A DNA stretch of 64,000 nt from Chloracidobacterium sp. (GTDB taxonomy: Bacteria; Acidobacteriota; Blastocatellia; Pyrinomonadales; Pyrinomonadaceae), in NCBI GenBank assembly GCA_015075585.1, contig JABTUB010000001.1:1660501-1724500 (forward strand), written 5' to 3'. Within the stretch, counting starts at the first letter, position 1; the number at the start of each line of letters is the position of its first letter. The notes under the pieces were generated by a model. That model was given only the letters and a program-made list of their open reading frames with translations, made no database searches and was not told the DNA's origin. Shown here piece after piece: positions 1 to 8,919 of this stretch. The position numbers were made by a program, and so were the translations under genes.

Positions 1-1
1 T

Positions 2-757
2 TTGCGAATCACGGTCATCTCCGACATTCACGCGGGTTCGAACGCAGTTGATCATGCCTATATCGAAAATTTAGTTCAGACCGTAAACGCTCAAAACGCT
101 GATCTTATCGTTATTCTGGGTGACTTTGTTGCTCAGACGCATTCTGCCGAACCCGCTGGGCGGCGAGCGCTTCGAATGCCGGTTGATGAGATCGGAAAAG
201 CCCTGTCAGGCCTCCATGCCAATATCGGTGTTTTTGCGGTGCTGGGAAATCATGACGGCTGGTATAGCGATGATGAGGTTGCTGCGGCCCTCTCACGGAA
301 CGGGATACGCGTATTGCAGAACGAAATAGCGGCGGTTCAATATAACGGAACCGCCTTCCGATTGCTCGGGCTTCGGGATCATATGCATATAAAAACGTGG
401 AGCCGGTGGAATACGGACATTGAGAAAGTGGTTACCGAGGCGGGTGGATCCGGCGACCTCATCGTGTTGGAACACAGTCCTGACGTGCTGCCTATAATGG
501 CGGGTTCGCCCTTGCTTTCGTCACAAATGCGACTATTCCTGGCCGGCCACACACACGGCGGGCAGGTTTGGCTTCCGATATTAGGCCGCCCGATGATACC
601 TTCAAGCTACGGCCAGAAGTTCGCGTACGGCCATATACGCGAAAAGGGAATTGATATGTTCGTCACGGGCGGCGTCGGAACGAGTATCCTGCCGTTCCGC
701 TTTATGGTGCCGCCTGAGATCGTCGTGCTGACCTTGCGGCCTGAGCAGTCGGTATAA
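2..757 (+). CDS. Metallophosphoesterase, YkuE/YaeI-like (5' end at window edge)
   Basis: Calcineurin-like phosphoesterase. All the metal-binding blocks are visible: DIHAG (Asp8, His10), GD at 40-41, GNHD at 82-85, EHSPD near 158 and GHTHGGQ near 182. The GHTHGGQVWLP block is typical of the YkuE/YaeI group, which hydrolyses phosphodiester or lipid pyrophosphate bonds near the membrane. Family members usually carry an N-terminal membrane helix that is absent here. The apparent TTG start lies at base 2, so the real start is probably outside the window and this is the C-terminal 251 residues. It converges on the phosphodiesterase gene on the other strand with a 3-base gap. The family is secure; the substrate is unknown. 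Confidence 0.85.
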   Translation: MRITVISDIHAGSNAVDHAYIENLVQTVNAQNADLIVILGDFVAQTHSAEPAGRRALRMPVDEIGKALSGLHANIGVFAVLGNHDGWYSDDEVAAALSRNGIRVLQNEIAAVQYNGTAFRLLGLRDHMHIKTWSRWNTDIEKVVTEAGGSGDLIVLEHSPDVLPIMAGSPLLSSQMRLFLAGHTHGGQVWLPILGRPMIPSSYGQKFAYGHIREKGIDMFVTGGVGTSILPFRFMVPPEIVVLTLRPEQSV

Positions 758-760
758 ACT

Positions 761-2017
761 TTACCTCAAGAGTGCCGTTACGTGTTCTATATTGCCGTCG
801 TTAGGAGCCGGTGTAAGCCCCAGGATCTTGCACATAATGTTATAGACCTCGACATTCTCGAACGGCTGTGCAACGTAGCCTTTCTTGAACGCCGGCCCGC
901 GGGCGATAAATATCGCCTGCATCTCCTGATATTTGTTGTCGTAGCCGTGTGCACCGCCCAGTTGGAGATAATCAGCACGCTTTTTGTTCTTTTCATTACG
1001 GTCGCGGCTCGTCATCACCCAGCCGAGGTCTGACGAGCAGACTATCGGTGCGATACGCGGGCTGTCCTGATAGTTCAGCCTCGCGGGTATATCCTTTTTT
1101 GCCCAGCAGGTCGTGTGAATGCCGGGCTGATGTAGCTTTTGCAGGATCTCGTCCTGTTTGCCTTGCTTCGGAAAGATCTGAACGATCTCGCCCGTCCATA
1201 GGATGCGTTCAGCATCGTCAAAATTGAAGTAATCATCCAGCACAACGGCGTTCCGCTGATCGACGGTTGCCATTCCGTGGTCAGAGACGATGATAAGATT
1301 CACCTTCTTGTTGATCTTTCGCTTTTTCAGGCCGTCCAAGAGCCTCTGCACATCACCGTTGACCTTTTTCACCGCATCAGCAACTTGCTGCGAATCCGGA
1401 GAATATTTATGCCCGGCGTCATCGGTATCGCTAAAGTACATCGTGTACATCGTCGGCCGCTTGTCAACAGGAAGGTCGAGCCAGCCTAGCACGGTATCGA
1501 CACGCTCTTCATTCGGGATCTTGCCGTCGTATTGTTTCCAAAAGGTCGGCTGCCGCCCTTGTATCTCGCTCTCGGTTCCGGGGAAGAAGAATGCCGCGGC
1601 CCTTTGCCCCTGCTTTTCGGCGGTAACCCAAATCGGTTCGCCAAGCCACCAACGGCCGTTCTGCACCTCTTCGCGTTTCGACATTCCAAATACAACACCA
1701 AAGTCCCAGATATTATTCTCGACAATGCCGTTATGTTCGGGATAAAGGCCAGTCGCGATCGCATAGTGATTCGGAAAGGTCTTTGTCGGGAACGAAGGGA
1801 TCATCCATCTTGCACGCACGCCGCCCTTTGCGATCTTCTTGAGTGCTGAGGGCTTGAACTTGTCGATGTAGTCGTATCGAAAACCGTCCAGCGAGAGCAG
1901 AATGACCGTCGGTTTCAGGTCCTTGATCGGCTTTTGCGCCGCCGCGGAAGCGACCGCAACAGCAACCAAAACGAGAGTGTACAAGTAACGTCTTATGATC
2001 TTCATCGTCGAATACAT
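761..2017 (-). CDS. Secreted alkaline-phosphatase-superfamily phosphodiesterase (ENPP-like)
   Basis: 418 residues with an N-terminal signal peptide ending near SAAAQ. The type I phosphodiesterase/nucleotide pyrophosphatase fold shows metal ligands and nucleophile in order: LSLDGFR near 43, FPTKTFPNHY near 77 (Thr nucleophile), a DTDDAGH block near 197 and SDHGM near 246. ENPP enzymes hydrolyse nucleotide or phospholipid phosphodiesters outside the cytoplasm. The chosen ATG has a GGAG about 11 bases upstream; an alternative ATG lies four codons in. It follows asnS by 15 bases on the same strand, so the two are probably co-transcribed. The substrate cannot be read from sequence. Confidence 0.88.
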   Translation of the reverse strand: MYSTMKIIRRYLYTLVLVAVAVASAAAQKPIKDLKPTVILLSLDGFRYDYIDKFKPSALKKIAKGGVRARWMIPSFPTKTFPNHYAIATGLYPEHNGIVENNIWDFGVVFGMSKREEVQNGRWWLGEPIWVTAEKQGQRAAAFFFPGTESEIQGRQPTFWKQYDGKIPNEERVDTVLGWLDLPVDKRPTMYTMYFSDTDDAGHKYSPDSQQVADAVKKVNGDVQRLLDGLKKRKINKKVNLIIVSDHGMATVDQRNAVVLDDYFNFDDAERILWTGEIVQIFPKQGKQDEILQKLHQPGIHTTCWAKKDIPARLNYQDSPRIAPIVCSSDLGWVMTSRDRNEKNKKRADYLQLGGAHGYDNKYQEMQAIFIARGPAFKKGYVAQPFENVEVYNIMCKILGLTPAPNDGNIEHVTALLR

Positions 2018-2032
2018 GGGTAGAACATCTCC

Positions 2033-3343
2033 TTACGGTCTCAGGCGATAGAGCATCCTCGGAAATGGGATCGTTTCGCGGACGTGTTCGATGCCGGCCA
2101 TCCAGGCGGTGCAGCGTTCGATTCCCATGCCGAAGCCCGCGTGCGGCACGCTGCCGTAGCGGCGAAGGTCGAGATACCATTCGAAGACTTCCTGCGGCAG
2201 GTCATGGCGTTTTAGCTGTGTTTCGAGATATTCGAGCGAAGCGGCACGTTCGCCGCCGCCGATGATCTCGCCGTAGCCTTCAGGGGCAAGCAGGTCGATG
2301 CCGAGGGCGTATTTCGGGTCATCTTTATCGACCTCGAAATAAAATCCCTTGATCGCGGCGGGGAAGTGGTGGACAAAGACCGGTTTGCCGAATTGATTCG
2401 ACAGGTACGTTTCGTCCGGAGCGCCGAAGTCGCCGCCCCACTCGAACCGGTTCTCAAGCTCGCCTTTTGCGTGGCCATCCTGCAGCATTTTGACCGCATC
2501 GTCGTAATGAAGCCGCGGAAACGGTGCCGTAATGGCCTCCAGCTTCGACACATCGCGTTCGAGAGTTGCAAGTTCCTCCTGCCGATCGGCAAGGACACGC
2601 TTGACGATAGCAAGAATGAGGCCTTCGCCGAGTTCCATCATATCCTCGTAGCCTGCGTATGCGACCTCAGGCTCGACCATCCAGAACTCGGTAAGATGCC
2701 GTCGCGTCTTTGATTTCTCGGCGCGGAACGTGGGCCCGAATGCGTACGACTTGCCAAAGGCCGCGGCCGTTGCTTCGTTATAGAGCTGGCCGCTCTGCGT
2801 AAGGTAGGCCTTGTCGTCGCCGAAGTAATCCACTTCGAAAAGGGTCGTCGTGCCCTCGCACGCGGCCGGCGTAAAGATCGGCGTATCGGCGAGCGTGAAT
2901 CCGTTGCCGTCAAAGTAGTCCCGCGTGGCCTTGATAACGGTATGGCGGATCTTCAGCACGGCGTGCTGCTTCTTTGAACGTATCCAGAGGTGCCGATGAT
3001 CCATAAGGAAGTCCGTGCCGTGTTCTTTCGGGGTTATCGGATAGTCGTGTGTATTCTGAAGCACTTCGACGGCGGTTACGTCGAGTTCGACGCCGATCGT
3101 CGAACGAGTATCCTCCTTTACGGTACCCGTAACGATGATCGAGCTTTCCTGCCCGAGGCCCTTCGCCGTTTCAAAAACGGCCTCGTCATTGCCTTTGAAA
3201 ACGACGCATTGCACGATGCCGGTTCCGTCGCGAAGCTGCAGGAACACGAGCTTTCCGCTCGAACGCGAGTTATAAAGCCAGCCTTTCAGCGTGACCGTTT
3301 CGCCGATCTTATTGTTAAGTTGGTTGATATAAGTTTGTGCCAT
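2033..3343 (-). CDS. asnS: Asparaginyl-tRNA synthetase
   Basis: Charges tRNA-Asn with asparagine in the cytoplasm. The 436 residues contain an N-terminal OB-fold anticodon-binding domain (about 1-110), then a class II catalytic core with motif 2 ([11 protein letters not shown], near 207) and motif 3 ([12 protein letters not shown], near 403). Length is normal for bacterial AsnS. The FWMVEPE sequence after motif 2 fits AsnRS rather than AspRS, and the short length without a GAD insertion domain also argues against bacterial AspRS. It heads a two-gene unit with the secreted phosphodiesterase. A dedicated AsnRS suggests that direct asparaginylation operates. Confidence 0.95.
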   Translation of the reverse strand: MAQTYINQLNNKIGETVTLKGWLYNSRSSGKLVFLQLRDGTGIVQCVVFKGNDEAVFETAKGLGQESSIIVTGTVKEDTRSTIGVELDVTAVEVLQNTHDYPITPKEHGTDFLMDHRHLWIRSKKQHAVLKIRHTVIKATRDYFDGNGFTLADTPIFTPAACEGTTTLFEVDYFGDDKAYLTQSGQLYNEATAAAFGKSYAFGPTFRAEKSKTRRHLTEFWMVEPEVAYAGYEDMMELGEGLILAIVKRVLADRQEELATLERDVSKLEAITAPFPRLHYDDAVKMLQDGHAKGELENRFEWGGDFGAPDETYLSNQFGKPVFVHHFPAAIKGFYFEVDKDDPKYALGIDLLAPEGYGEIIGGGERAASLEYLETQLKRHDLPQEVFEWYLDLRRYGSVPHAGFGMGIERCTAWMAGIEHVRETIPFPRMLYRLRP

Positions 3344-3657
3344 TATGATCTTGATGACCCGCAGAGGTAAATTTTCCGGTGCATTCGCGTCATCGGTGAG
3401 ATTATAGCATTGCGATCCAAAGTGCCTAAATTACGCAGCGGCCGGGCCGAAAATGATGCCTGCCGCCGTGCTTTTGGGCTGTCCCGCCGAGGTTCTCGGA
3501 CGACTCATCTCACATCTTAACCGGACCATAAAGCCGCACGTTCGGGCCGCGGGCAGTCGCGCGATCGCCGCCTCCGGGATGAACTTCTTCAGATTTGTAC
3601 GGTTTTTGCCCATCGCCTGCTTGACTTAGCGTATATCGAAGCCAAAACTGTACCTAC
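3344..3657. other. Intergenic region between divergent asnS and ABC transporter
   Basis: 314 bases that should carry the promoters of asnS (leftward) and the ABC exporter (rightward). A 60-codon minus-strand reading frame at 3431-3613 begins with a Lys/Arg-rich stretch (MGKNRTNLKKFI). It has acceptable codons but no recognisable domain and no clear ribosome site, so I do not call it a gene. No terminator, repeat or RNA motif is evident. Confidence 0.4.
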
Positions 3658-5487
3658 ATGTCTGACGAACCCAAGAAAAAGGTCAACTATGCCTCGGCGT
3701 GGTATGAGGCGAGGCGGATCATTTGGTCGGCGCGTTGGCGGCTGAGTTTGGGGGTCATTCTGCTTCTTATCTCGAGGCTTGCAAGCATGGTTTTGCCCGC
3801 CTCGATCAAGTCGCTGGGCGACGAGGTTTTCGCGAAGCAGAACTACGGCCTCCTGAAATGGATCGCACTTGCGATCGGGGTTGCCGCAATTGTGCAGGGA
3901 GCCACGGGATTTGCTTTATCGCAGATCTTGGGCGTCGCGGCACAGCGTGCGATCACGGAAATGCGCAAACGGGTTCAGCGGCACGTCGAACGCCTTCCGA
4001 TCTCGTACTTCGACGCTACGCAGACCGGCAATTTGATCTCGCGGATAATGAACGACGCCGAAGGGATACGCAATCTTGTCGGCACCGGGCTCGGCCAGCT
4101 TTTTGGGAGCTTCTTCACGGCTGTCGTGGCTATCGGCGTGCTTTTTTGGCTTAGCTGGCAAATGACGGCGGCAACCCTTTTGATCTTGGCGGTGTTCGGC
4201 GGTGCGTTGTACCTTGCCCTCAGATATCTGCGGCCGGTCTTCCGCGACCGCGGAGCTATCACCGCAGACGTTACCGGACGCCTCGGCGAATCGCTCGGCG
4301 GCATCCGCATCGTAAAAGCGTACACGGCAGAAAAACGCCAGGAACTCGCGTTCGCACGCGGCGCTCATCAGCTCTTTCGCAATATCGCAAGCTCGGTTAC
4401 CGGCGTCTCAGCGATACAATCCTTCTCGGCAGTGCTTGTCGGCGCAGTGGCTCTCGTAATGATGGTAATGGGCGGGAACGCCGTGATGTCGGGCGCAATG
4501 ACGCTCGGCGACCTGCTGATGTATATCGCGTTCACGTTCATTCTTGCCATGCCGGTCTTTGAGCTGACCGCCATCGGAACGCAGATGACCGAGGCTTTCG
4601 CGGGCCTCGACCGCATCCGAGAAGTGCTCAACGAACCGACCGAGGACGACGATGACTCACAGCGGGCCTCGCTCGGCACGATCGAGGGCACGATCGACTT
4701 CCGCGATGTCCATTTCGAGTACGACACGAATGTTCCCGTGCTCCATGGCGTCTCGTTTCATGCCGAAGCAGGCTCCACCACCGCACTTGTAGGCTCCAGC
4801 GGCTCCGGAAAATCAACGATCTTGTCGCTCGTGCTCAATTTCATACAGCCGAGTGCCGGCGCCGTGATGATCGACGGCAAGGACCTCAATTCGATAAAGC
4901 TCCGCGACTATCGGCGGCATCTTGGAGTCGTTTTGCAGGATAACTTCCTGTTCGACGGCACGATCCTCGATAATATCCGCTTCGCCAACGCTCAGGCGAG
5001 CATCGACGAGGTCAAGAAAATGTGCGTCATCGCCAATGCGGACGAGTTCATCGAGAAGTTCCCGGACGGCTACAAGACACTCGTGGGCGAGCGCGGCGTA
5101 AAGCTCTCCGGCGGCCAGCGGCAGCGGATCGCCATCGCAAGGGCACTGCTTGCCGACCCTCGTATCCTCATCCTCGACGAAGCAACCTCATCGCTCGACT
5201 CGGAATCCGAAGCCCTTATCCAACAGGGCTTGAACAATCTGCGCCGCGGCAGGACAACGTTCGTTATCGCCCACCGTCTGTCAACCATCCGAAGCGCCGA
5301 TCAGATACTCGTCGTCGAAGCCGGACGGATCATCGAACGCGGCAGCCACCGCGAACTGCTCGCTATGGACGGAAGATACAAACAGCTTTATGATAAACAA
5401 TACCGATTTGAGCAGAATCTATTCGTGAATCCGGGCGAGGACTTTACCGGACACGCCGCCGAGACCGTCGCGGCATCGAAACTGTAA
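3658..5487 (+). CDS. ABC exporter, fused permease-ATPase (MsbA-like half transporter)
   Basis: 609 residues with an N-terminal six-helix exporter domain (about 25-330) and a C-terminal ATPase. Walker A GSSGSGKST is near 379, the Q-loop VVLQDNFLF near 424, the signature LSGGQRQR near 482, Walker B LILDEATSSLD near 502 and the switch His in IAHRLST near 538. Such half transporters dimerise in the inner membrane and export lipids, lipid A precursors or drugs. The catalytic residues are all intact. The small DUF6526 membrane protein starts 18 bases after its stop and is likely co-transcribed. The cargo is not evident; MsbA-type lipid flipping is one possibility. Confidence 0.92.
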   Translation: MSDEPKKKVNYASAWYEARRIIWSARWRLSLGVILLLISRLASMVLPASIKSLGDEVFAKQNYGLLKWIALAIGVAAIVQGATGFALSQILGVAAQRAITEMRKRVQRHVERLPISYFDATQTGNLISRIMNDAEGIRNLVGTGLGQLFGSFFTAVVAIGVLFWLSWQMTAATLLILAVFGGALYLALRYLRPVFRDRGAITADVTGRLGESLGGIRIVKAYTAEKRQELAFARGAHQLFRNIASSVTGVSAIQSFSAVLVGAVALVMMVMGGNAVMSGAMTLGDLLMYIAFTFILAMPVFELTAIGTQMTEAFAGLDRIREVLNEPTEDDDDSQRASLGTIEGTIDFRDVHFEYDTNVPVLHGVSFHAEAGSTTALVGSSGSGKSTILSLVLNFIQPSAGAVMIDGKDLNSIKLRDYRRHLGVVLQDNFLFDGTILDNIRFANAQASIDEVKKMCVIANADEFIEKFPDGYKTLVGERGVKLSGGQRQRIAIARALLADPRILILDEATSSLDSESEALIQQGLNNLRRGRTTFVIAHRLSTIRSADQILVVEAGRIIERGSHRELLAMDGRYKQLYDKQYRFEQNLFVNPGEDFTGHAAETVAASKL

Positions 5488-5505
5488 AAGGAAGGAACCA
5501 GATGT

Positions 5506-5937
5506 ATGGCTGAACAATCTTACGCGAACCACAGACGTTACTACCCGCTGTTCCACTATGTCGTCGTGCCTCTGCTGGCACTCCACTTCATTTCGCAAGT
5601 AGTGCTCCTGATCATGCACCCGAGCATGAATGGCGTGTACTGGTCCGTCTTTGCCCTCACGCTTGTCCTGCTCGCCATCACCGCACGCTGGCAAGCTTTG
5701 ATCGCACAGAACCGTATCATACGGCTCGAAGAACGCCTTCGCTATAAAGACATTCTGCCCGCCGACCTTGCCGCCAAAGCAAACGATCTGGACGTGCAGC
5801 AGATCATCTCACTCAGATTTGCTTCGGATCAAGAGCTGGAAGGCCTCGTGCGGCGTACGCTGGACGGCGAATTTGCCAAACCGGACGACATCAAGAAGGC
5901 CGTAACCCATTGGCGCGCCGATCATCTTCGCGTCTGA
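5506..5937 (+). CDS. DUF6526 family membrane protein
   Basis: 143 residues with two hydrophobic helices near 17-36 and 42-62, then a soluble C-terminal half beginning with the charged helix RLEERLRYKDILP. This layout, with the downstream block SLRFASDQEL and a terminal HWRADHLRV, matches the DUF6526 family, which has no assigned function. AAGGAAGG lies about 10 bases before the start. It follows the ABC exporter by 18 bases, suggesting a shared transcript and possibly an accessory role in the membrane. Confidence 0.8.
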   Translation: MAEQSYANHRRYYPLFHYVVVPLLALHFISQVVLLIMHPSMNGVYWSVFALTLVLLAITARWQALIAQNRIIRLEERLRYKDILPADLAAKANDLDVQQIISLRFASDQELEGLVRRTLDGEFAKPDDIKKAVTHWRADHLRV

Positions 5938-5949
5938 GGCTCCGCAAAT

Positions 5950-6678
5950 CTACGGTTCATCGCAGCGCGATGTTACCTTGGTGAAAAGCTTTCGGAACCG
6001 GCCGGCAGCCGTTCCGTCGGACACAGCGTCAACGCTGTGCGTAAGATCGTTGGCACAATTTGTCCAGCCGAATGTTACCAGTTCGACAAGCGCATAGTTT
6101 CCCTTGTCAGGCGACGTACTCTGTGTTCTGAATTCCTGTTCGAGCCGTTTCGGGTCGGCATTTTTCTTCTGCTGTTCGAGATTCAGCTTACGCCACGCAT
6201 TGATCATAGCATCGCCGCCCTTTATCAGCGGTTCTACATAGGCGGCCTTGCAGGCGTCAGCGCCTTCATACTTTAGGAGCACCTTCGGATCCGAATAGCC
6301 GAGAGCCGTTGCCCGCTCAAGCCGATACCTTTCCTCAAGGGCGCGGATCTCGCTTTGGCGAAGTTCCTCCCAATACTTGCCGGGCACAAGCTTTAGGGCT
6401 TTGAGCGTCTCCGATTTCTGCCGGTACTCGGCATCAATGGCTGCCACATCGATCGAAGCGATGTCGGCGTATTTGAATACCATCGCAGACGCAAAGATCG
6501 CCGACAACTCGCCTTTGACCAGCCTCTGCGTATCTGAAAGCTGCGTCTTGGTGTAGCTCTTGGAGTTATAGGTGCCGGTGTGAACGCACAGTTCGTCTTC
6601 CCACTTGAACTTACCCGTCTGCGCGGCCGCTGCAATGCTGAGAACCAGTGTAATAACAACGATGTATATGACCTTCAT
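5950..6678 (-). CDS. Secreted protein of unknown function
   Basis: About 242 residues. The internal ATG at 6678 is preferred because it directly begins a signal peptide (MKVIYIVVITLVLSIAAAAQ); the longer frame from 6714 adds 12 polar residues in front of it. The mature part is helical and charged, with four cysteines (ELCVHTG, GADACKAA, WTNCAND, SRCDEP) that could form disulfides outside the cytoplasm. I do not recognise a family. It lies downstream of the AmgK-like kinase on the same strand with a 68-base gap, so it may be the last gene of that unit or have its own promoter. Confidence 0.7.
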   Translation of the reverse strand: MKVIYIVVITLVLSIAAAAQTGKFKWEDELCVHTGTYNSKSYTKTQLSDTQRLVKGELSAIFASAMVFKYADIASIDVAAIDAEYRQKSETLKALKLVPGKYWEELRQSEIRALEERYRLERATALGYSDPKVLLKYEGADACKAAYVEPLIKGGDAMINAWRKLNLEQQKKNADPKRLEQEFRTQSTSPDKGNYALVELVTFGWTNCANDLTHSVDAVSDGTAAGRFRKLFTKVTSRCDEP

Positions 6679-6746
6679 AAATAATTCGGCGGATATCCGC
6701 GTGTGTGTCTGCACATTGCTTTATATGTAGGCGGCTAATTCGTCTA

Positions 6747-7775
6747 TCAATTCGGGATGTCAGCCGAATGGGCCGCAAGTTCCTTTTCCAGAACACTGAT
6801 AAGCGTGGGAAAGCCGCTGATATTTCGCGACGACCGCAATACGATACGGAACATCGGCAGAATGAACGGCTCGAAATATGCCTTGCCGCGCATAGCCGAT
6901 TGATAGGAGAATGTCCCGGCGGCCTTTAGGCATCGCTGCAGCGTCTGAAGCCTGAACTGATACGCAAAGTCGCCTTCGTCGATCTTCGGCAGCCCGAACT
7001 TGCGCCGCATATCAAGGAAATACAGGCGCTTCTCGGCAAGCCATTCCGGTGACGGCGGTTCCGTTATCCGATCGAGCAAAAGCGAGACAAGGTCGTAAGC
7101 GGGCGCACCGATACGTGCGTCCTGATGGTCAATGATCCGCATCTTGCCTTGCGGGTCGATCATCAAATTCGCGGCGTGAAAATCGCGATGACACAACACG
7201 CTCGCATAGCCTTCGAGCAGCCGCGACAGTTCGGCAAATTCCTCCGAAAGCCGCCGATCCGTCCTTTCGTCGAGCGGCGTCTTTCGATACGTCGTGAAGT
7301 AGTGCTCCTTAAAGAACGACAGCTCCCACAGCAGCTTTTCGGTATCGAATTTTAGCCTCGACGCGACGGAATTCATCTCATACGCAAGCTCGGTTGCCGT
7401 CTGAATACGTGCGATCAGCGATATCGCCTCACGGAGCGAGCGTTCGTCCTCGGTGTGCATTTTCTCGATCAGGACATCGCGAAGTATCCTGTCGCCGAGA
7501 TCCTCTTGGATGATAACGCCGAGGCCGCCGTCAACATCGTAAATACCCGCAACAGGCAGATGGGCTGCAAGGAAGAGGTGCGTAACATCGATGTAAGGCT
7601 GCTCGGCCGGATCGAAAGGTTCGGGATATACGCAGGCGACGGCCGTCGTGCCTTGCCATTCGATGCGAAAGAATTCACGCGTCGAAGCATCCGCCGTGAG
7701 CGGCCGGATAGGCGATGTGACGTTTCGAGCGGCAAGAAACTGCCGGAGCCTTTCTTCTAGCGGCGACTCTTCCAT
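6747..7775 (-). CDS. AmgK-like sugar kinase (aminoglycoside phosphotransferase family)
   Basis: 342 residues of the APH/choline-kinase fold. The catalytic loop CHRDFHAANLMID (near 194) has the HxDxxxxN pattern and DHQDA (near 217) supplies the metal-binding Asp. It sits 9 bases downstream of a MurU-like nucleotidyltransferase. This pairing is the arrangement of amgK-murU, in which AmgK phosphorylates MurNAc/GlcNAc at the anomeric carbon and MurU converts the product to UDP-MurNAc, bypassing de novo synthesis. The substrate here is inferred from fold and neighbour only; a generic sugar kinase is the alternative. Confidence 0.75.
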   Translation of the reverse strand: MEESPLEERLRQFLAARNVTSPIRPLTADASTREFFRIEWQGTTAVACVYPEPFDPAEQPYIDVTHLFLAAHLPVAGIYDVDGGLGVIIQEDLGDRILRDVLIEKMHTEDERSLREAISLIARIQTATELAYEMNSVASRLKFDTEKLLWELSFFKEHYFTTYRKTPLDERTDRRLSEEFAELSRLLEGYASVLCHRDFHAANLMIDPQGKMRIIDHQDARIGAPAYDLVSLLLDRITEPPSPEWLAEKRLYFLDMRRKFGLPKIDEGDFAYQFRLQTLQRCLKAAGTFSYQSAMRGKAYFEPFILPMFRIVLRSSRNISGFPTLISVLEKELAAHSADIPN

Positions 7776-7784
7776 ATCTAAAGC

Positions 7785-8783
7785 CTAATTCAGCGGAACT
7801 ATGTAGTTTTCTCCCTGCACGTAGCCGCGAAGTGCCCTTTCAGGGATCTCACTGCAGCCTCGGACCATGTCGGCGCGGACTATGGCCGCATTCTCAAAGT
7901 GTTCAGCATCCGGGATGACGACATCATCGGCAATGATCGTTCGATAGAGGCTGACGCCGTCGCCGATGGTGACGTTATCCCATATCACCGAATCCTTTAC
8001 GTTCGTTGTGCCGTTCATCGTGCAGTTATGGCCGAAGTGGACATTGCCGCTTTTCATCATCGCAAGTGATATGTCGAGATAGCGAGGGATCGTCGAAAGT
8101 TCGTACCACTCGCCTTCGGCGACGTGTGCCGCGATCTTTTCGCCGCCGTGAAGCATCGGGATATAGACGTCCGTAACAATGTCGGAGAATCTGTTATCGG
8201 GAATAAGGTCAAGCAGTTGCGGCTCGACCACATGAATGCCCGTAAACATAAGCGGCACGGGTATGTCGTGCTCGACATCGCGCAACTCGGCTTCGGTTAC
8301 GGGTGTCGCATGCGGTCCGAATCGCTTTATAAATGCGCCGTCGGTCTCAACGACGGTGAACTTCTCGCGTTTATGATTTTCCTTGAGCACCATCGTGGCA
8401 AGAGCACCGGACGCCTTGTGTGTCTCAATAACCGCACTTATGTCGATATCCGTGATGATCTTCCCGTTCACAAGCAGGAATGTTTCATCACCGAGCAGGG
8501 AATGTGCGTGCCGAAGAGCACCCGCAGTGCCGAGAATATCCGGCTCCTCGATCGAATAGCGGATATCGACCCCGAATGTGCTCCCGTCGCCCAACGCTTC
8601 GATAACGGAATGCGGCTGATGATGCAGATTTACGACGAATTGCGTGATGCCAAAGCGTGCAATGTACTCGGCTACATAGCCTACAAGCGGCTTGCCGAGG
8701 AACGGTATCGCCGGCTTTGTACGATCGATGGTGAGTGGAAAAAGCCGCGTGCCAAAGCCCGCCGCGAGGATCATTGCTTTCAT
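7785..8783 (-). CDS. MurU-like sugar-1-phosphate nucleotidyltransferase with C-terminal extension
   Basis: 332 residues. The N-terminal NTP-transferase signature LAAGFGTRLFPLT is at 6-18, followed by KPAIPFLGKPL and GTAGALRH near 87. The first 230 residues correspond to MurU/RmlA-type enzymes that make NDP-sugars from sugar-1-phosphates. The last 100 residues add hexapeptide-like turns (GHNCTMNG, DSVIWDNVTIGDGV), suggesting a short left-handed beta helix as in GlmU or mannose-1-phosphate guanylyltransferases. Classic MurU lacks that extension. It is first in a two-gene unit with the AmgK-like kinase. UDP-MurNAc recycling is the favoured role; another NDP-sugar is possible. Confidence 0.75.
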   Translation of the reverse strand: MKAMILAAGFGTRLFPLTIDRTKPAIPFLGKPLVGYVAEYIARFGITQFVVNLHHQPHSVIEALGDGSTFGVDIRYSIEEPDILGTAGALRHAHSLLGDETFLLVNGKIITDIDISAVIETHKASGALATMVLKENHKREKFTVVETDGAFIKRFGPHATPVTEAELRDVEHDIPVPLMFTGIHVVEPQLLDLIPDNRFSDIVTDVYIPMLHGGEKIAAHVAEGEWYELSTIPRYLDISLAMMKSGNVHFGHNCTMNGTTNVKDSVIWDNVTIGDGVSLYRTIIADDVVIPDAEHFENAAIVRADMVRGCSEIPERALRGYVQGENYIVPLN

Positions 8784-8872
8784 TGAGTATCTATCCGCCG
8801 CGAGACGGCTTAAAAGAATACTTTAAGCGATACGAGCGGACACGGCAATTCACACAAGCTGATAGCAAACGA

Positions 8873-8900
8873 AAAAGGCCGCCTCGCTTGGCGGCCTTTT
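8873..8900 (-). terminator. Rho-independent terminator of the VCBS-repeat gene
   Basis: An 11-bp perfect stem (AAAAGGCCGCC paired with GGCGGCCTTTT) closes a six-base loop. Read on the minus strand it ends in a T run. It lies 20 bases past the stop of the VCBS-repeat gene and before the MurU-like gene, so it separates the two leftward units. The A/T ends make it potentially bidirectional. Confidence 0.85.
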
Positions 8901-8919
8901 CCGTCTATCGAACGTAAGC

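Noticed and set aside
3431..3613. A 60-codon minus-strand gene in the asnS-ABC intergenic region
   Set aside because: It has acceptable codons but no family, no ribosome site and no support from context, so it is listed only as an intergenic note.
8124..8786. A 220-codon plus-strand frame opposite the MurU-like gene
   Set aside because: The opposite strand carries clear nucleotidyltransferase motifs; this is a shadow frame.
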